The notes under the pieces: model-generated
What the model was told of the DNA's origin: nothing
The model's input: only the letters and a program-made list of their open reading frames with translations
Database searches by the model: none
Translations under genes and position numbers: made by a program
Source of the DNA: Spirochaetota bacterium
Lineage (GTDB): Bacteria; Spirochaetota; Spirochaetia; Treponematales; UBA12059
Assembly (NCBI GenBank): GCA_018816345.1
Contig: JAHIWG010000089.1
Coordinates: 1 to 52,553 of the forward strand
Direction of reading: 5' to 3'
Length of the DNA stretch: 52,553 nucleotides
Shown: positions 31,651-39,556 of the stretch, one piece after another
How the letters are laid out: every line of letters starts with the position of its first letter
How positions within the stretch are numbered: position 1 is the first letter of the stretch

Positions 31651-32594
31651 CGGCTGCCCCCTTGGTCCTCGAGCCTCTCGAGGCTCATGTTCTTGCGTAC
31701 GAGGGTCACGGCGAACGCGATGGATATGACCAGGAGGAATATGGCCATGGCGCTCGACATGCCGACCTTCATATACCCGAAGGCCTGCCTGTGGGTGTAG
31801 AGGCTGAATAGGGTCGTCGCCATGCCGGGGCCGCCCTCGGTCATCACGTAGACCTCGCTGAAGATGCGCAGGGCGTCGATGATGCGTAACAGGAGCGCGG
31901 TGAGGATGGTCGGGTACATCAGGGGCAGTATCACCCTCAAGAGCCGCTTCCAGAAGGTCGCGCCGTCGATCTCCGCCGCCTCGAGGACGTCGGTAGGGAT
32001 GCCCGCCAGGCCGGCGTACAGGAGCATGAACACGAAGGGCCACATGCGCCAGATATCCTGGACGATGACGGCCGCGTAGGCGAAGGTCGGGTGCCCGAGC
32101 CAGGTGATCTCGGGGGCGCCGAGGGCCAGCAGGAAGTTGTTGAGCGCCCCGTAGCGGGGCTGGAGCATGAAGCGCCAGGTCATGCCCGAGACGACCGGGA
32201 GGAAGAAAACCGGCAGCAGTATCAAGGCGCGGACCACCTTGCCTCCCTGGAACTCCCGGTTGAGGAGCAGGGCCGCCGCGAGGCCCAGGAGGATCTCCAG
32301 CGGGATAGCGATGAAGATGAAGCCGAGCTGCAGCTTGAGGCTGTTCCAGAACTCCAGGTCCCGTACCAGGGCCTTGTAGTTGTCGACACCGACGAATACC
32401 CGCGCGCCGCCTCCGGCCGACAGGGGCCAGTCGAACATCGACACCACGAACGAGAAGACGATCGGGAAGATGAGTACCGCGAATACGATGAGGAGCGCCG
32501 GCAGCAAGAAAGGCACGGGGGACCCGCGGCCCCCCGTACCTCTCGCGGCGACTCTCCCGGCCGGGCTAGTAGCCGGCCTTCTTGAGGATGTCAT
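31647..32594 (-). CDS. CUT1 sugar ABC transporter permease (MalF-like)
   Basis: A 315-residue permease. After a glycine- and arginine-rich cytosolic head, helix 1 reads FLLPALLIVFAVLIFPIVFSFVVSMFDW. The EAA loop is VLEAAEIDGATFWKRLLRVILPLMYP, standard for UgpA/MalF-type proteins. Its ATG at 32594 lies 29 bases inside the end of the binding-protein gene, with AAGGA seven bases upstream, so the two are tightly coupled. The pair of permeases needs an ATPase from outside the cluster. Confidence 0.92.
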   Translation of the reverse strand: MTSSRRPATSPAGRVAARGTGGRGSPVPFLLPALLIVFAVLIFPIVFSFVVSMFDWPLSAGGGARVFVGVDNYKALVRDLEFWNSLKLQLGFIFIAIPLEILLGLAAALLLNREFQGGKVVRALILLPVFFLPVVSGMTWRFMLQPRYGALNNFLLALGAPEITWLGHPTFAYAAVIVQDIWRMWPFVFMLLYAGLAGIPTDVLEAAEIDGATFWKRLLRVILPLMYPTILTALLLRIIDALRIFSEVYVMTEGGPGMATTLFSLYTHRQAFGYMKVGMSSAMAIFLLVISIAFAVTLVRKNMSLERLEDQGGSR

Positions 32595-33894
32595 TGGTTT
32601 CCTTGACTATCATCTGGATCGCGTCCTTGGCGGGCATGGCTCCGGTGATGCCCTGTACCCAGTATTTCTTCACGACGTCCTGGACCTGGCCTATCTCCTT
32701 GAAGCGCGGCCTGGAGGCGGCGACCTTCATGGACTCGGCGAGCGCGGCCAGCTGGGGCTTGCTGGAGGCGTAGGCCGGGTCGGTCAGGGACTCGGTGCGG
32801 GCGGGGATGGTGTTAGCCTGCACGAGCCTGTCGGCTATGGCCTTGCTGGACCACCAGTAGACGAACTCGGCGGCGGCTTCCTTGTTCTTGGAGGCCTTGG
32901 GGATCGCGATGGCCCAGGCGCCGGTGACGGCGGCCTGTCCGCGCGGGCCGGCGGGCGGGGCGGAATAGGCGATCTTGCCGGCTACCAGCGACTTCGCGGG
33001 ATCCTCGTAGGCGGCTATCTGGGCCGGCCAGATGAACATGGAGAAGACGCCCTTGGGGTCCGCGGCGAAGGCGGCCTGGCGCTCCACGTGGGCCATGGTC
33101 TCGGCGCCCTTGGGCGATATGGCCATCAGCTTCTTGTAGAATTCCATGCCCTCGACGGCTTTCCCCTCGTCCAGGACGACCTTGAAGGTGCCACCGGTAT
33201 AGTCGATGAACTTGGTGCCGAAGGACTCCCACATGAACACGGCCTCGGACAGGACGCCCGCGGGCCCGCCGTTGAAGGGGCCGAAGCCGGCGGCGATGTC
33301 GTTCTCGTAGAAGAACGTGCCCATCTCCAGGAGCTCCTTGAAGGTCTTGGGCACGCCGAGGTCGTAGCCGTGCTTGGCCTTGAATTGGGAGCGGTAGGTC
33401 GGGTTCTCGATGAGGTCCTTGCGGGTCATCCAGACGTAGAGGTTGCCGTTGATGGGCACGCCTAGCTGGACGCCGTTCCAGGTGCCGATGCTATACATCT
33501 TCGGCGTGATGGAGGCGGGATCGGTCTTGGGGTATACCGTCCCCTTGGCCCACTGGTCGAAGGGAAGGAGCAGCGACGCGAACACGGGGACGTTACCCTC
33601 GTCGATGCCGACGACGTCGTAATCGGTAGCGGTGTCGGTCACCGACACGGCCGTCTTCGTCAATACCTGCGGAGGCTGGAGCATCTCGATATTGACCGTG
33701 ATATTGGTGGCCTTGGTGAATTCGGGGAGCATCTCCGCGAGCGCCTTGGGATAGGGGTCGTCCCATAGAAGCACGTTGATCGACCGAGGCTCCATCGCCT
33801 TCGCGACTTCCTTCTTCGGTGCGCACGATAGGCCGACGACCGAGATAGCGATCGCCAAGGAGACGAGCGCGAATAGCCGGATCCTTGTTTTCAT
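32566..33894 (-). CDS. sugar ABC transporter substrate-binding lipoprotein
   Basis: A 442-residue lipoprotein of the UgpB/MalE-like group (bacterial solute-binding family 1). The signal peptide ends in lipobox GLSC, with C24 lipidated. The mature protein has INVLLWDDPYPKALAEMLPEFTKATNITVNIEM, YDVVGIDEGNVPVFASLLLPF, LQLGVPINGNLYVWMTRKDLI-like hinge segments, and a C-terminal AKDAIQMIVKETNDILKKAG tail. It delivers the sugar to the two permeases. The link to sulfoquinovosides comes only from the adjacent GH31 gene; SmoF of Agrobacterium is a comparable binding protein. It is the first gene of the operon. Confidence 0.92.
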   Translation of the reverse strand: MKTRIRLFALVSLAIAISVVGLSCAPKKEVAKAMEPRSINVLLWDDPYPKALAEMLPEFTKATNITVNIEMLQPPQVLTKTAVSVTDTATDYDVVGIDEGNVPVFASLLLPFDQWAKGTVYPKTDPASITPKMYSIGTWNGVQLGVPINGNLYVWMTRKDLIENPTYRSQFKAKHGYDLGVPKTFKELLEMGTFFYENDIAAGFGPFNGGPAGVLSEAVFMWESFGTKFIDYTGGTFKVVLDEGKAVEGMEFYKKLMAISPKGAETMAHVERQAAFAADPKGVFSMFIWPAQIAAYEDPAKSLVAGKIAYSAPPAGPRGQAAVTGAWAIAIPKASKNKEAAAEFVYWWSSKAIADRLVQANTIPARTESLTDPAYASSKPQLAALAESMKVAASRPRFKEIGQVQDVVKKYWVQGITGAMPAKDAIQMIVKETNDILKKAGY

Positions 33895-34015
33895 CCTAAT
33901 CTGTCCTTTCCGGGAAAAGGGGAATACGGAAGCCTAAGGCTGTCCGTTCTCGCGCGGCCCCCGATCAGTTTCACCGCCGATCTCCGATGGGCCTCTATTT
34001 AGTTAGTTAGTGAAA

Positions 34016-34043
34016 ATAATACACGAGATATAAAGCCTGTCAA
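34016..34043 (-). promoter_or_regulatory. strong promoter of the sulfoquinovoside operon
   Basis: On the minus strand a perfect TTGACA (34043-34038), a 16-bp spacer and TATTAT (34021-34016). Directly downstream lies a CTAA-CTAA-CTAA run (34000-34011 area), a possible operator. The leader to the ATG at 33894 is about 115 bases. The best sigma-70 promoter in the window. Confidence 0.8.
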
Positions 34044-34137
34044 TAAAAAGATGAGTATTTCATTAACCGTATTTCGACTAACGGCTTTATGCGTTGCGCG
34101 TTTGGCCGACTCGGGTCATAGTAGCGGAGAGGTCGCA

Positions 34138-35373
34138 ATGATAGATAAGGCACGATATAGGCCGCGCGCGCCGCGCTGGTTCAACATAGTCCTGCGCTAT
34201 ACCCTCGGCGGATACCTGAAGCGTCGCTATCGGATCCGGGCCGTCGGCGCCGACGTCTTCAAGACGCTCCGGCCGCCGTACGTGCTCATCCCGACGCACC
34301 ACGGCACCCTGGATCCTTTCATGATCAGCTACTTCGTGCCCGTGCCCGTATACTGGGTAACGAGCGACGGCAACATGCGGTCCTCGGTGATGAAATTCCT
34401 CCTAGGGCTGGTCGGTTCCATACCCAAGTCCAAGTCGATCCCCGACATGGAGACGATTGGCTGGATCGTGGACGTGATACGCAAGCGGGGCGGCGTCGTC
34501 GGCATATTCGCGGAGGGCCAGGCGAGCTGGGACGGCCATACCCAGGAAATCATCCCGTCCACGGGCAAGCTCGTGAAGCTCCTCAAGGTGCCCGTGGTGG
34601 TAGCGGTGCTCAAGGGAGCGTACTATAGCCAGCCGCGGTGGGCCTGGAACAAACGGCCAGGCGACATGGAGATAGAGTTCAAGCTCGTCATGGACGGCGC
34701 CGGGGCCAAGGCCCGCTCGGCCGAGGATATCACGGCGGCCCTCGAGGCCGCGATGGCCCACGACGAGGAGGAATGGCGGGAGAACCATCCCGTACGGTAC
34801 CGAGCCTCGGGCCGCGCCAAGCACCTGGAGCTGGCCCTGTTCATGTGCCCGCACTGCGGTCAGGTCGGCACGATGCGCAGCTATATAAACCGCCTGTACT
34901 GCAGGGCCTGCGGCAACGTGGCCAGGCTCTCGAGGAGCTACAAATTCACGGCGGTCGGCTCGAGCCGGCCCAAATTCGACTCGATACGGGAATGGGACCT
35001 GTGGCAACGCGAGGCCTTCTCCGCCCTGCTGGAGAATGCGGCCGCGAGCCCGGAGGCTCCGGTGTTCGCCGATACGGGCGTGCTCCTCCTCCGGGGACAC
35101 AGGACCAATCCGCTGCGGCCGCTCCGCACCGGCACGATGATACTCTACCCCGACAGGATAGAGCTCGCGACCCTGCTCGGGGAGAGGCTCTCCTTCCCGA
35201 TCCCGGAGATAGAGGGCGAGAGCGTGCTCAAGCAGCAGCTCTTCGAGTTCTACCAGGGGAAGACGCTCTTCCAGTTCCGCTTCCCCCGGAGGTTCCAGTC
35301 GGCCCGGAAGTGGCTATCCGCGATCGAGGCGCTCAAGGCGCTCCAGGCGGCGGCCGCGTCGGGGCCGCGGTAA
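34138..35373 (+). CDS. PlsC-like acyltransferase with a zinc ribbon
   Basis: A 411-residue protein. Residues 40-190 form a lysophosphatidate acyltransferase-like domain with the catalytic H54-x4-D59 box (THHGTLDP), SIPKSKS and the substrate-binding FAEGQASWDG box. A zinc ribbon follows, C237-x2-C240 and C255-x2-C258 (MCPHCG and YCRACG). The last 110 residues form a separate basic domain without a recognised family. It would move an acyl chain to a glycerolipid or other amphiphile at the inner membrane; the zinc ribbon is unusual for this family. The ATG at 34138 has GGAGAGG five bases upstream; the longer open frame to 34051 reads through promoter DNA of the divergent operon. Confidence 0.87.
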   Translation: MIDKARYRPRAPRWFNIVLRYTLGGYLKRRYRIRAVGADVFKTLRPPYVLIPTHHGTLDPFMISYFVPVPVYWVTSDGNMRSSVMKFLLGLVGSIPKSKSIPDMETIGWIVDVIRKRGGVVGIFAEGQASWDGHTQEIIPSTGKLVKLLKVPVVVAVLKGAYYSQPRWAWNKRPGDMEIEFKLVMDGAGAKARSAEDITAALEAAMAHDEEEWRENHPVRYRASGRAKHLELALFMCPHCGQVGTMRSYINRLYCRACGNVARLSRSYKFTAVGSSRPKFDSIREWDLWQREAFSALLENAAASPEAPVFADTGVLLLRGHRTNPLRPLRTGTMILYPDRIELATLLGERLSFPIPEIEGESVLKQQLFEFYQGKTLFQFRFPRRFQSARKWLSAIEALKALQAAAASGPR

Positions 35374-35408
35374 GCCGCGCCGCTATAGGCCGGACGCGGC
35401 CTACCCCG

Positions 35409-36125
35409 CTACTCCTTCAGCCACAGCGTGCCGGGGCGCTTGAACGAGCGCGCCTTGGCTACCAGGGCGAACGCGACGGCGCAGTACGCGAGGTACCCGA
35501 CCGACACGAGCACCATCGTCCAGAACGGCCCTAGCGTCCCCTGGGCGCCCGCCTGCGCCGGCAGGTTTATTGCCAGTATGAAAGGTATGGCCAGGCCGAA
35601 GGTCAAGCCCGCCGAGAGCATATAATCGCTCGAGACCTTCGTCTTGAATTCAGGGTCGACGATGCGCAGGAGCGCCAGGCCCGTTGACAGCGTACCGGTG
35701 GAGACGCCGAATAGCATGATCATCCGTTCGTAGCGATGGTCCTTGAATATCCTCGAGCACATCCACGGTACCGTGAGCGCCACCGCGATGCCGCCGACCG
35801 TGGAGATGGCGAGGAGCGGCACCCAGTACTTCCCCACGAAGACCAGGGAGATGGCCGCGAGGGCGCCCGTCACCATGAAGTCTATCGCCATGCCCGATAT
35901 GCGCGAAAGGCCGTCGTCGTCCATGATCCGGCCTATCTTGAGCTTGTCGATGACGGATCGCACCACCATCGCGGTCAGGGCCGAGAAAATGAAGTTCATG
36001 CCCCATAGGTTATAGGCGAGGTCGCGGCCTACCTTGCCGGCGAGTCCGAGGAGGGCGCCGATGCCGGTCAGCAGCAGGAAGGAGAGGATGTACGTGAACG
36101 CGACGACCGCGGCATGGAAGCTCAT
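35409..36125 (-). CDS. GltS-like sodium/glutamate symporter, C-terminal half (other frame)
   Basis: A 238-residue hydrophobic protein that matches the second half of the sodium/glutamate symporter (ESS) family, with segments FMVTGALAAISLVFVGKYWVPLL and MIMLFGVSTGTLSTGLALLRIVDP, the latter being the second conserved loop. It lies in another frame from the N-terminal half at 36164-36820. The frames would join if one more C were present in the C5 run on the minus strand (36183-36187), giving an unbroken PPDAERPVGLRNTTDLEAIDP linker. No good ribosome binding site precedes the ATG at 36125, so separate translation is doubtful. It could be a pseudogene, a sequencing error or a -1 frameshift product. 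Confidence 0.7.
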   Translation of the reverse strand: MSFHAAVVAFTYILSFLLLTGIGALLGLAGKVGRDLAYNLWGMNFIFSALTAMVVRSVIDKLKIGRIMDDDGLSRISGMAIDFMVTGALAAISLVFVGKYWVPLLAISTVGGIAVALTVPWMCSRIFKDHRYERMIMLFGVSTGTLSTGLALLRIVDPEFKTKVSSDYMLSAGLTFGLAIPFILAINLPAQAGAQGTLGPFWTMVLVSVGYLAYCAVAFALVAKARSFKRPGTLWLKE

Positions 36126-36163
36126 CGGATCGATGGCCTCGAGGTCGGTCGTATTCCTCAGGC

Positions 36164-36820
36164 CTACGGGGCGCTCCGCGTCGGGGGCAGGACCCCGGTC
36201 CGGAGGCCCTTGTCCATCGATACCTTGAGGGCCGGGAGGAAGCCCTTGCGGACGCCGTAGTTGACGAGGGCCACGCCGACGATACAGGCCCACAGGTAGC
36301 CGAGCGCGGCCATGGCCAAGCCTACGGACCCCGCGCCCTCGAAGCCCATGCCCTCCCAGCTCTTGCCTATCGCGTAAGCCTGGCCGGGCCCCATCGCGAA
36401 GCCTAGCGGTAGAGTCAGCCCGAAGGCGGGGCTGAGACCGGGCAGGACGGTACTGAAGAAGACCCATGTCAGAATCAGGCCGAGGAACGCCTGGATAGCG
36501 TACTGTGACATGATGACCGTCGACATCGCCCACACCGAGCCGTCCTTGCCGTGCTTGGCTCCCGCCGGCTTGGACCTGAGCGTCATGGCTATGAAGGAGA
36601 GGCTCAGGAGATGGTATACGAGGTCCCCGAGCCTGTTCTGCGTATAGCCCAGGGCGGGCATGAGATAGTTATATACCGGGAGCAGTATGAAACCGGCGGT
36701 CAGGGAGTTTGGGACCATGAAGCGTTGCAGGAACCGGAGCTTAGTCCGTAAGAACGTCGCCAACAGCAGGGCTGACGATATGACGCCCGCGTCTATCGCT
36801 ATCTTCCAAGAAAAATCCAT
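36164..36820 (-). CDS. GltS-like sodium/glutamate symporter, N-terminal half
   Basis: A 218-residue membrane protein with five or six helices. It resembles the first half of GltS: MDFSWKIAIDAGVISSALLLATFLRTKL, FLQRFMVPNSLTAGFILLP, and LTLPLGFAMGPGQAYAIGKSWEG, the first conserved substrate loop. The frame ends early with TGVLPPTRSAP, just after a C5 run, while the missing second half continues in another frame (35409-36125). GAAAGGT precedes the ATG at 36820, and an extended -10 box TGC-TAGACT is at 36892-36884. If intact, the full protein would import glutamate with Na+. Confidence 0.72.
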   Translation of the reverse strand: MDFSWKIAIDAGVISSALLLATFLRTKLRFLQRFMVPNSLTAGFILLPVYNYLMPALGYTQNRLGDLVYHLLSLSFIAMTLRSKPAGAKHGKDGSVWAMSTVIMSQYAIQAFLGLILTWVFFSTVLPGLSPAFGLTLPLGFAMGPGQAYAIGKSWEGMGFEGAGSVGLAMAALGYLWACIVGVALVNYGVRKGFLPALKVSMDKGLRTGVLPPTRSAP

Positions 36821-36883
36821 CCTCGTACCTTTCCCGCCCCGGGCTCAGCGATGAAGAGACAGGGCCCGCGGCGATCCCCGCGT

Positions 36884-36892
36884 AGTCTAGCA
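36884..36892 (-). promoter_or_regulatory. extended -10 promoter of the GltS-like gene
   Basis: TGC-TAGACT on the minus strand, 64 bases before the ATG at 36820. It is divergent from the TAGACT box at 36980. Confidence 0.42.
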
Positions 36893-36979
36893 TACGATGG
36901 CCTCCCCGCTAGCAAAATCGTCGCGCGGGGCCGTAGGCGCCGCCATCCGTATCCTCTTTTCATCTGCCTGCTTCCGTAG

Positions 36980-36985
36980 TAGACT
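36980..36985 (+). promoter_or_regulatory. -10 box close to the lipid kinase start
   Basis: TAGACT at 36980-36985 has TTTTCA (36957-36962) 17 bases upstream as a weak -35 box and ends eight bases before the ATG at 36994. No ribosome binding site fits in between, so a leaderless transcript is likely. Confidence 0.45.
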
Positions 36986-36993
36986 ACCGTACC

Positions 36994-38073
36994 ATGGATT
37001 TTAGCCGTTTCGCTGATGGTCTACGCGGGCTGGTCGAGAAGACCTCCCTGTTCGGTTCCGACGACCTCGAGGCCGTCCTGATAGCCAATCCCCGCGCAGG
37101 CGGCTTCTCGAGGCCCGCCAGGGCCGCCGCCGCCATGCGCGACCTCGCCTCCGCGACCCTGGAGGCCGAGGCCGCGGAGCCGCGGAAGGGGAAACTATCC
37201 TGGCGCGTCTCGCAGACGACCGGTTCCAGGCACGCGACGCGGATGGCCTCGGAGTATATTGAGGAGGCCGCCATGAAGCCTAAGAGCGCCTGGCTCGTGG
37301 TGCTCGCGTGCGGGGACGGCACGAGCCTCGAATTCCTCGACGAGCTATCCCGGGCCCCCGACGAGCTGCGTAACCGCTTCACCGTGCTGCGCCTGCCAAT
37401 GGGCACCGGCAACGACGGCTCGGACGGGCGGGAGCTCGCCGATTCGCTATCCAGGCTCGTCGGCCACGGCGCGATTGCTATCCAGCCAGTCCTCCGCGTC
37501 CTGCCCGCAGCTGGCGGCCCCGCGGCGGCGAGGGCCCCCGGCGGCGAATGGCGATCGTTCAACATAGCGAGCGTCGGGCTAGACGCCTTCGTCACCAATA
37601 TGACGAACAGGCTCAAGGCCTCGCTGCCGGGAGACTCGTATAAGCTGTGGGTCGACCTGGCCTCGGTATTCTACGACAGGATATATCCCCCCAAGCCCAT
37701 GTCGATCTCGGCCCTAGGCCCTACCGGGGCCGAGACGTCGGCGCGGACGGGGGAATTCCTACTCGTCGCCATGGGAGTCTCGGGGAACAGGACGTACGGA
37801 TCCAATAAGCCCATACTCCCCGACGGGGACAACGTATGCGCCGTCAGCCAGATGCCCCTGCTCCGCAAGCTCGCCCTCAAGGACCCTATCTCCTCCGGCC
37901 GTATCCGGGACTTCCCGGAAGCCAGCCTCTTTTCAGCCGAAACGCTTGAAATCGCGTATGGCGACCGTATATTAGTACAGATGGACGGAGAGGCAGAGCT
38001 CCTCGTCGCGGAGGACTTCCCCCTGCGCATCGAGAAGACTCCTCCGCTTATACGCCATATCGCGCGCGCCTAG
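36994..38073 (+). CDS. diacylglycerol kinase-like protein
   Basis: A 359-residue protein with a diacylglycerol/lipid kinase catalytic domain. LIANPRAGG near residue 30 matches the first motif, ACGDGTSLEFLDEL is the ATP-binding GDGT motif (normally GGDGT; Cys replaces the first Gly), and LRLPMGTGND is the third motif. The C-terminal domain begins near RSFNIASVGLDAFVT and ends with FSAETLEIAYGDRILVQMDGEAEL, as in bacterial DgkB/YegS-type enzymes. It would phosphorylate a membrane lipid such as diacylglycerol or a polyprenol; the true substrate is unknown. The exported repeat-protein gene follows 36 bp downstream in the same direction. Confidence 0.87.
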   Translation: MDFSRFADGLRGLVEKTSLFGSDDLEAVLIANPRAGGFSRPARAAAAMRDLASATLEAEAAEPRKGKLSWRVSQTTGSRHATRMASEYIEEAAMKPKSAWLVVLACGDGTSLEFLDELSRAPDELRNRFTVLRLPMGTGNDGSDGRELADSLSRLVGHGAIAIQPVLRVLPAAGGPAAARAPGGEWRSFNIASVGLDAFVTNMTNRLKASLPGDSYKLWVDLASVFYDRIYPPKPMSISALGPTGAETSARTGEFLLVAMGVSGNRTYGSNKPILPDGDNVCAVSQMPLLRKLALKDPISSGRIRDFPEASLFSAETLEIAYGDRILVQMDGEAELLVAEDFPLRIEKTPPLIRHIARA

Positions 38074-38109
38074 GACAGAAGGCCGGTCGCGCGCCTCGAA
38101 AGGATCGGT

Positions 38110-39387
38110 ATGCGGAAAATTCGATTTACGGCCATAGCGATGGCGCTCCTGGCGGGAGCCGCCGGAGCCTGGGCTCAGGCCAAGCCGACGGTAGCGGTCC
38201 TATCCATGGATAGCCCCCTATATACCTCGGCCGTCATAAGCGAGTCTAAGACGGGCGGCCAGCTCGTCGCCGGGGACGCGGTCCTCGTAGTCGGTTCGCA
38301 GGACAGGAAGATAGTCTTGGACGGCGTACCGACCCTATGGTACCAGGTCAAGACGAGCGAAGGCATCACCGGTTGGCTCCCGGGCTCGCGGATGGCCTTC
38401 AGCCCCTCCGCGTTCAAGCGCTCCGCGTTCCCAACACAGTATCAGTACGCGGCGTACTTCCTCTTGGCCGCTAGGCCGGGCGACAAGGTCGTCGCGGCTC
38501 GAAGCTACGAGAAGATAGCGAAGGGCGACGTCGGCTACTACGTGTCGTACCACGACGGCGGGCTTCCCGTCGCCGTCGTCTGGGAGCGCAACCTGGCCGC
38601 GACGCCGAGCGAAGAATTCCTGCCAGCCGATTTCCCGCCCGCGCTCAAGCCGTTCGTCTATTACGTCGAGTGGCCGATCGTGGAGCTGGCCGGGGAGAAG
38701 GACCCGGCCTCGCTCGCCGCGCTCGCCAAGACGCTGCCCGCGGCCTTCCCTAGCGAGGACGGCTTCTACGCGGGCGCCATCGACGAGGATTTCCCCTGGT
38801 ACACGCCTCCCGAGGTCTCGTACTCGTACGCCGATTCGGGCGAGGGCTACGGCGACGACTACGACGACTACGAGGGCGACTATTCCGGGGAGGACGGCTA
38901 CGAGGGCGGGATCGACGAGGACTACGTCGAAGGCGTCGAGTCGTACGGCTTCGTCAAGGTCGGCAGCACGGTCATCCTGGGCAAGCACGACGACGTCAAC
39001 GGAGGCGCGAATTGGGCCGACGAGATGGATTCGTACGTGGGCAAGGAAGCCGTCGTCACGTCGCTTCCCGGAGCCGACGCCCAGGGCTTCCTCATGGTCC
39101 GCGTCAAGGGGAACGGCTACGCGTGGCGCGTCCGCAACCTCGCGCTCAAGGGCAGGGGCGAGGCCGGCAGTTACGGCTTCGAGGTCGGCGACAGGGTGAT
39201 CATCGGAGCGCATCGTTACATCGACCAGGACAATAACTGGGCCGATACGATGCGCGAGTACGTCGGCCAGGCCGCCACCATAACCTCGCTGGAGGGCACG
39301 GACGGCTCGAACTGCTACCTGGTCCACGTCGACATAGACGACGGCGACTGGTACTGGCGCGTCGAGACCCTGAGCCCCGCGGAGTAG
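38110..39387 (+). CDS. exported protein with SH3-like N-terminus and two C-terminal repeats
   Basis: A 425-residue protein with a signal peptide (cleavage near AWAQA, residue 24). Residues 25-100 resemble a bacterial SH3 domain (VLVVGSQDRKIVLDGVPTLWYQVKTSEGITGWLPGSRM). A region rich in Asp, Tyr and Gly (238-278) is probably disordered. Two repeats of about 61 residues follow, at 284-344 and 358-421, with the shared pattern VGxxVIxGxH, NWADxMxxYVG, TSL and WRVxxL. The repeat is not assigned to a named domain; the tryptophan and WAD positions suggest a small beta fold. It probably acts in the periplasm, on or near the cell wall. AAAGGA lies five bases before the ATG. Confidence 0.82.
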   Translation: MRKIRFTAIAMALLAGAAGAWAQAKPTVAVLSMDSPLYTSAVISESKTGGQLVAGDAVLVVGSQDRKIVLDGVPTLWYQVKTSEGITGWLPGSRMAFSPSAFKRSAFPTQYQYAAYFLLAARPGDKVVAARSYEKIAKGDVGYYVSYHDGGLPVAVVWERNLAATPSEEFLPADFPPALKPFVYYVEWPIVELAGEKDPASLAALAKTLPAAFPSEDGFYAGAIDEDFPWYTPPEVSYSYADSGEGYGDDYDDYEGDYSGEDGYEGGIDEDYVEGVESYGFVKVGSTVILGKHDDVNGGANWADEMDSYVGKEAVVTSLPGADAQGFLMVRVKGNGYAWRVRNLALKGRGEAGSYGFEVGDRVIIGAHRYIDQDNNWADTMREYVGQAATITSLEGTDGSNCYLVHVDIDDGDWYWRVETLSPAE

Positions 39388-39402
39388 CCCGCGAAGTAGC
39401 CC

Positions 39403-39465
39403 GGGAGGGGCCCGCCCGGAGAGGGGCCCGCCCGGAGAGGGGCCCGCCCGGAGAGGGGCCCGCCC
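39403..39465 (+). repeat. 16-bp tandem repeat, about four copies
   Basis: GAGAGGGGCCCGCCCG repeats at 39419-39434 and 39435-39450, with an imperfect first copy (39403-39418) and a last copy short of one base (39451-39465). It lies between the gene stop and its terminator. Confidence 0.85.
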
Positions 39466-39472
39466 AGAAGCG

Positions 39473-39498
39473 AACCCGCCTGACGGCGGGTTTTCTTC
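39473..39498 (+). terminator. rho-independent terminator
   Basis: AACCCGCC (39473-39480) pairs with GGCGGGTT (39485-39492) around TGAC, followed by a T-rich run. It ends transcription of the exported repeat-protein gene. Confidence 0.87.
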
Positions 39499-39527
39499 TT
39501 GCTTTTAGTTTTATATAAAACTATACT
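39499..39527 (+). promoter_or_regulatory. promoter and likely MarR operator
   Basis: TATACT at 39522-39527 is the -10 box, with TTGCTT 17 bases upstream (39499-39504). The perfect 16-bp palindrome AGTTTTATATAAAACT (39507-39522) fills the spacer and touches the -10 box. A dimeric regulator bound there would block polymerase. The MarR-family gene of this operon is the natural candidate. Confidence 0.62.
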
Positions 39528-39556
39528 GCCATAATCACGAACCAAGGAGGCAGCCC

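Noticed and set aside
32380-33465. A 361-residue plus-strand frame opposite the binding-protein gene
   Set aside because: Antisense shadow; the minus strand encodes a complete lipoprotein with signal peptide.
35409-36533. A single 374-residue frame for the C-terminal GltS half
   Set aside because: The first 136 residues are an out-of-frame shadow of the N-terminal GltS half; only the part from about 36180 downwards is family-like.
39403-39465. CRISPR-like array
   Set aside because: The 16-bp units are directly adjacent without spacers and no cas gene is present.
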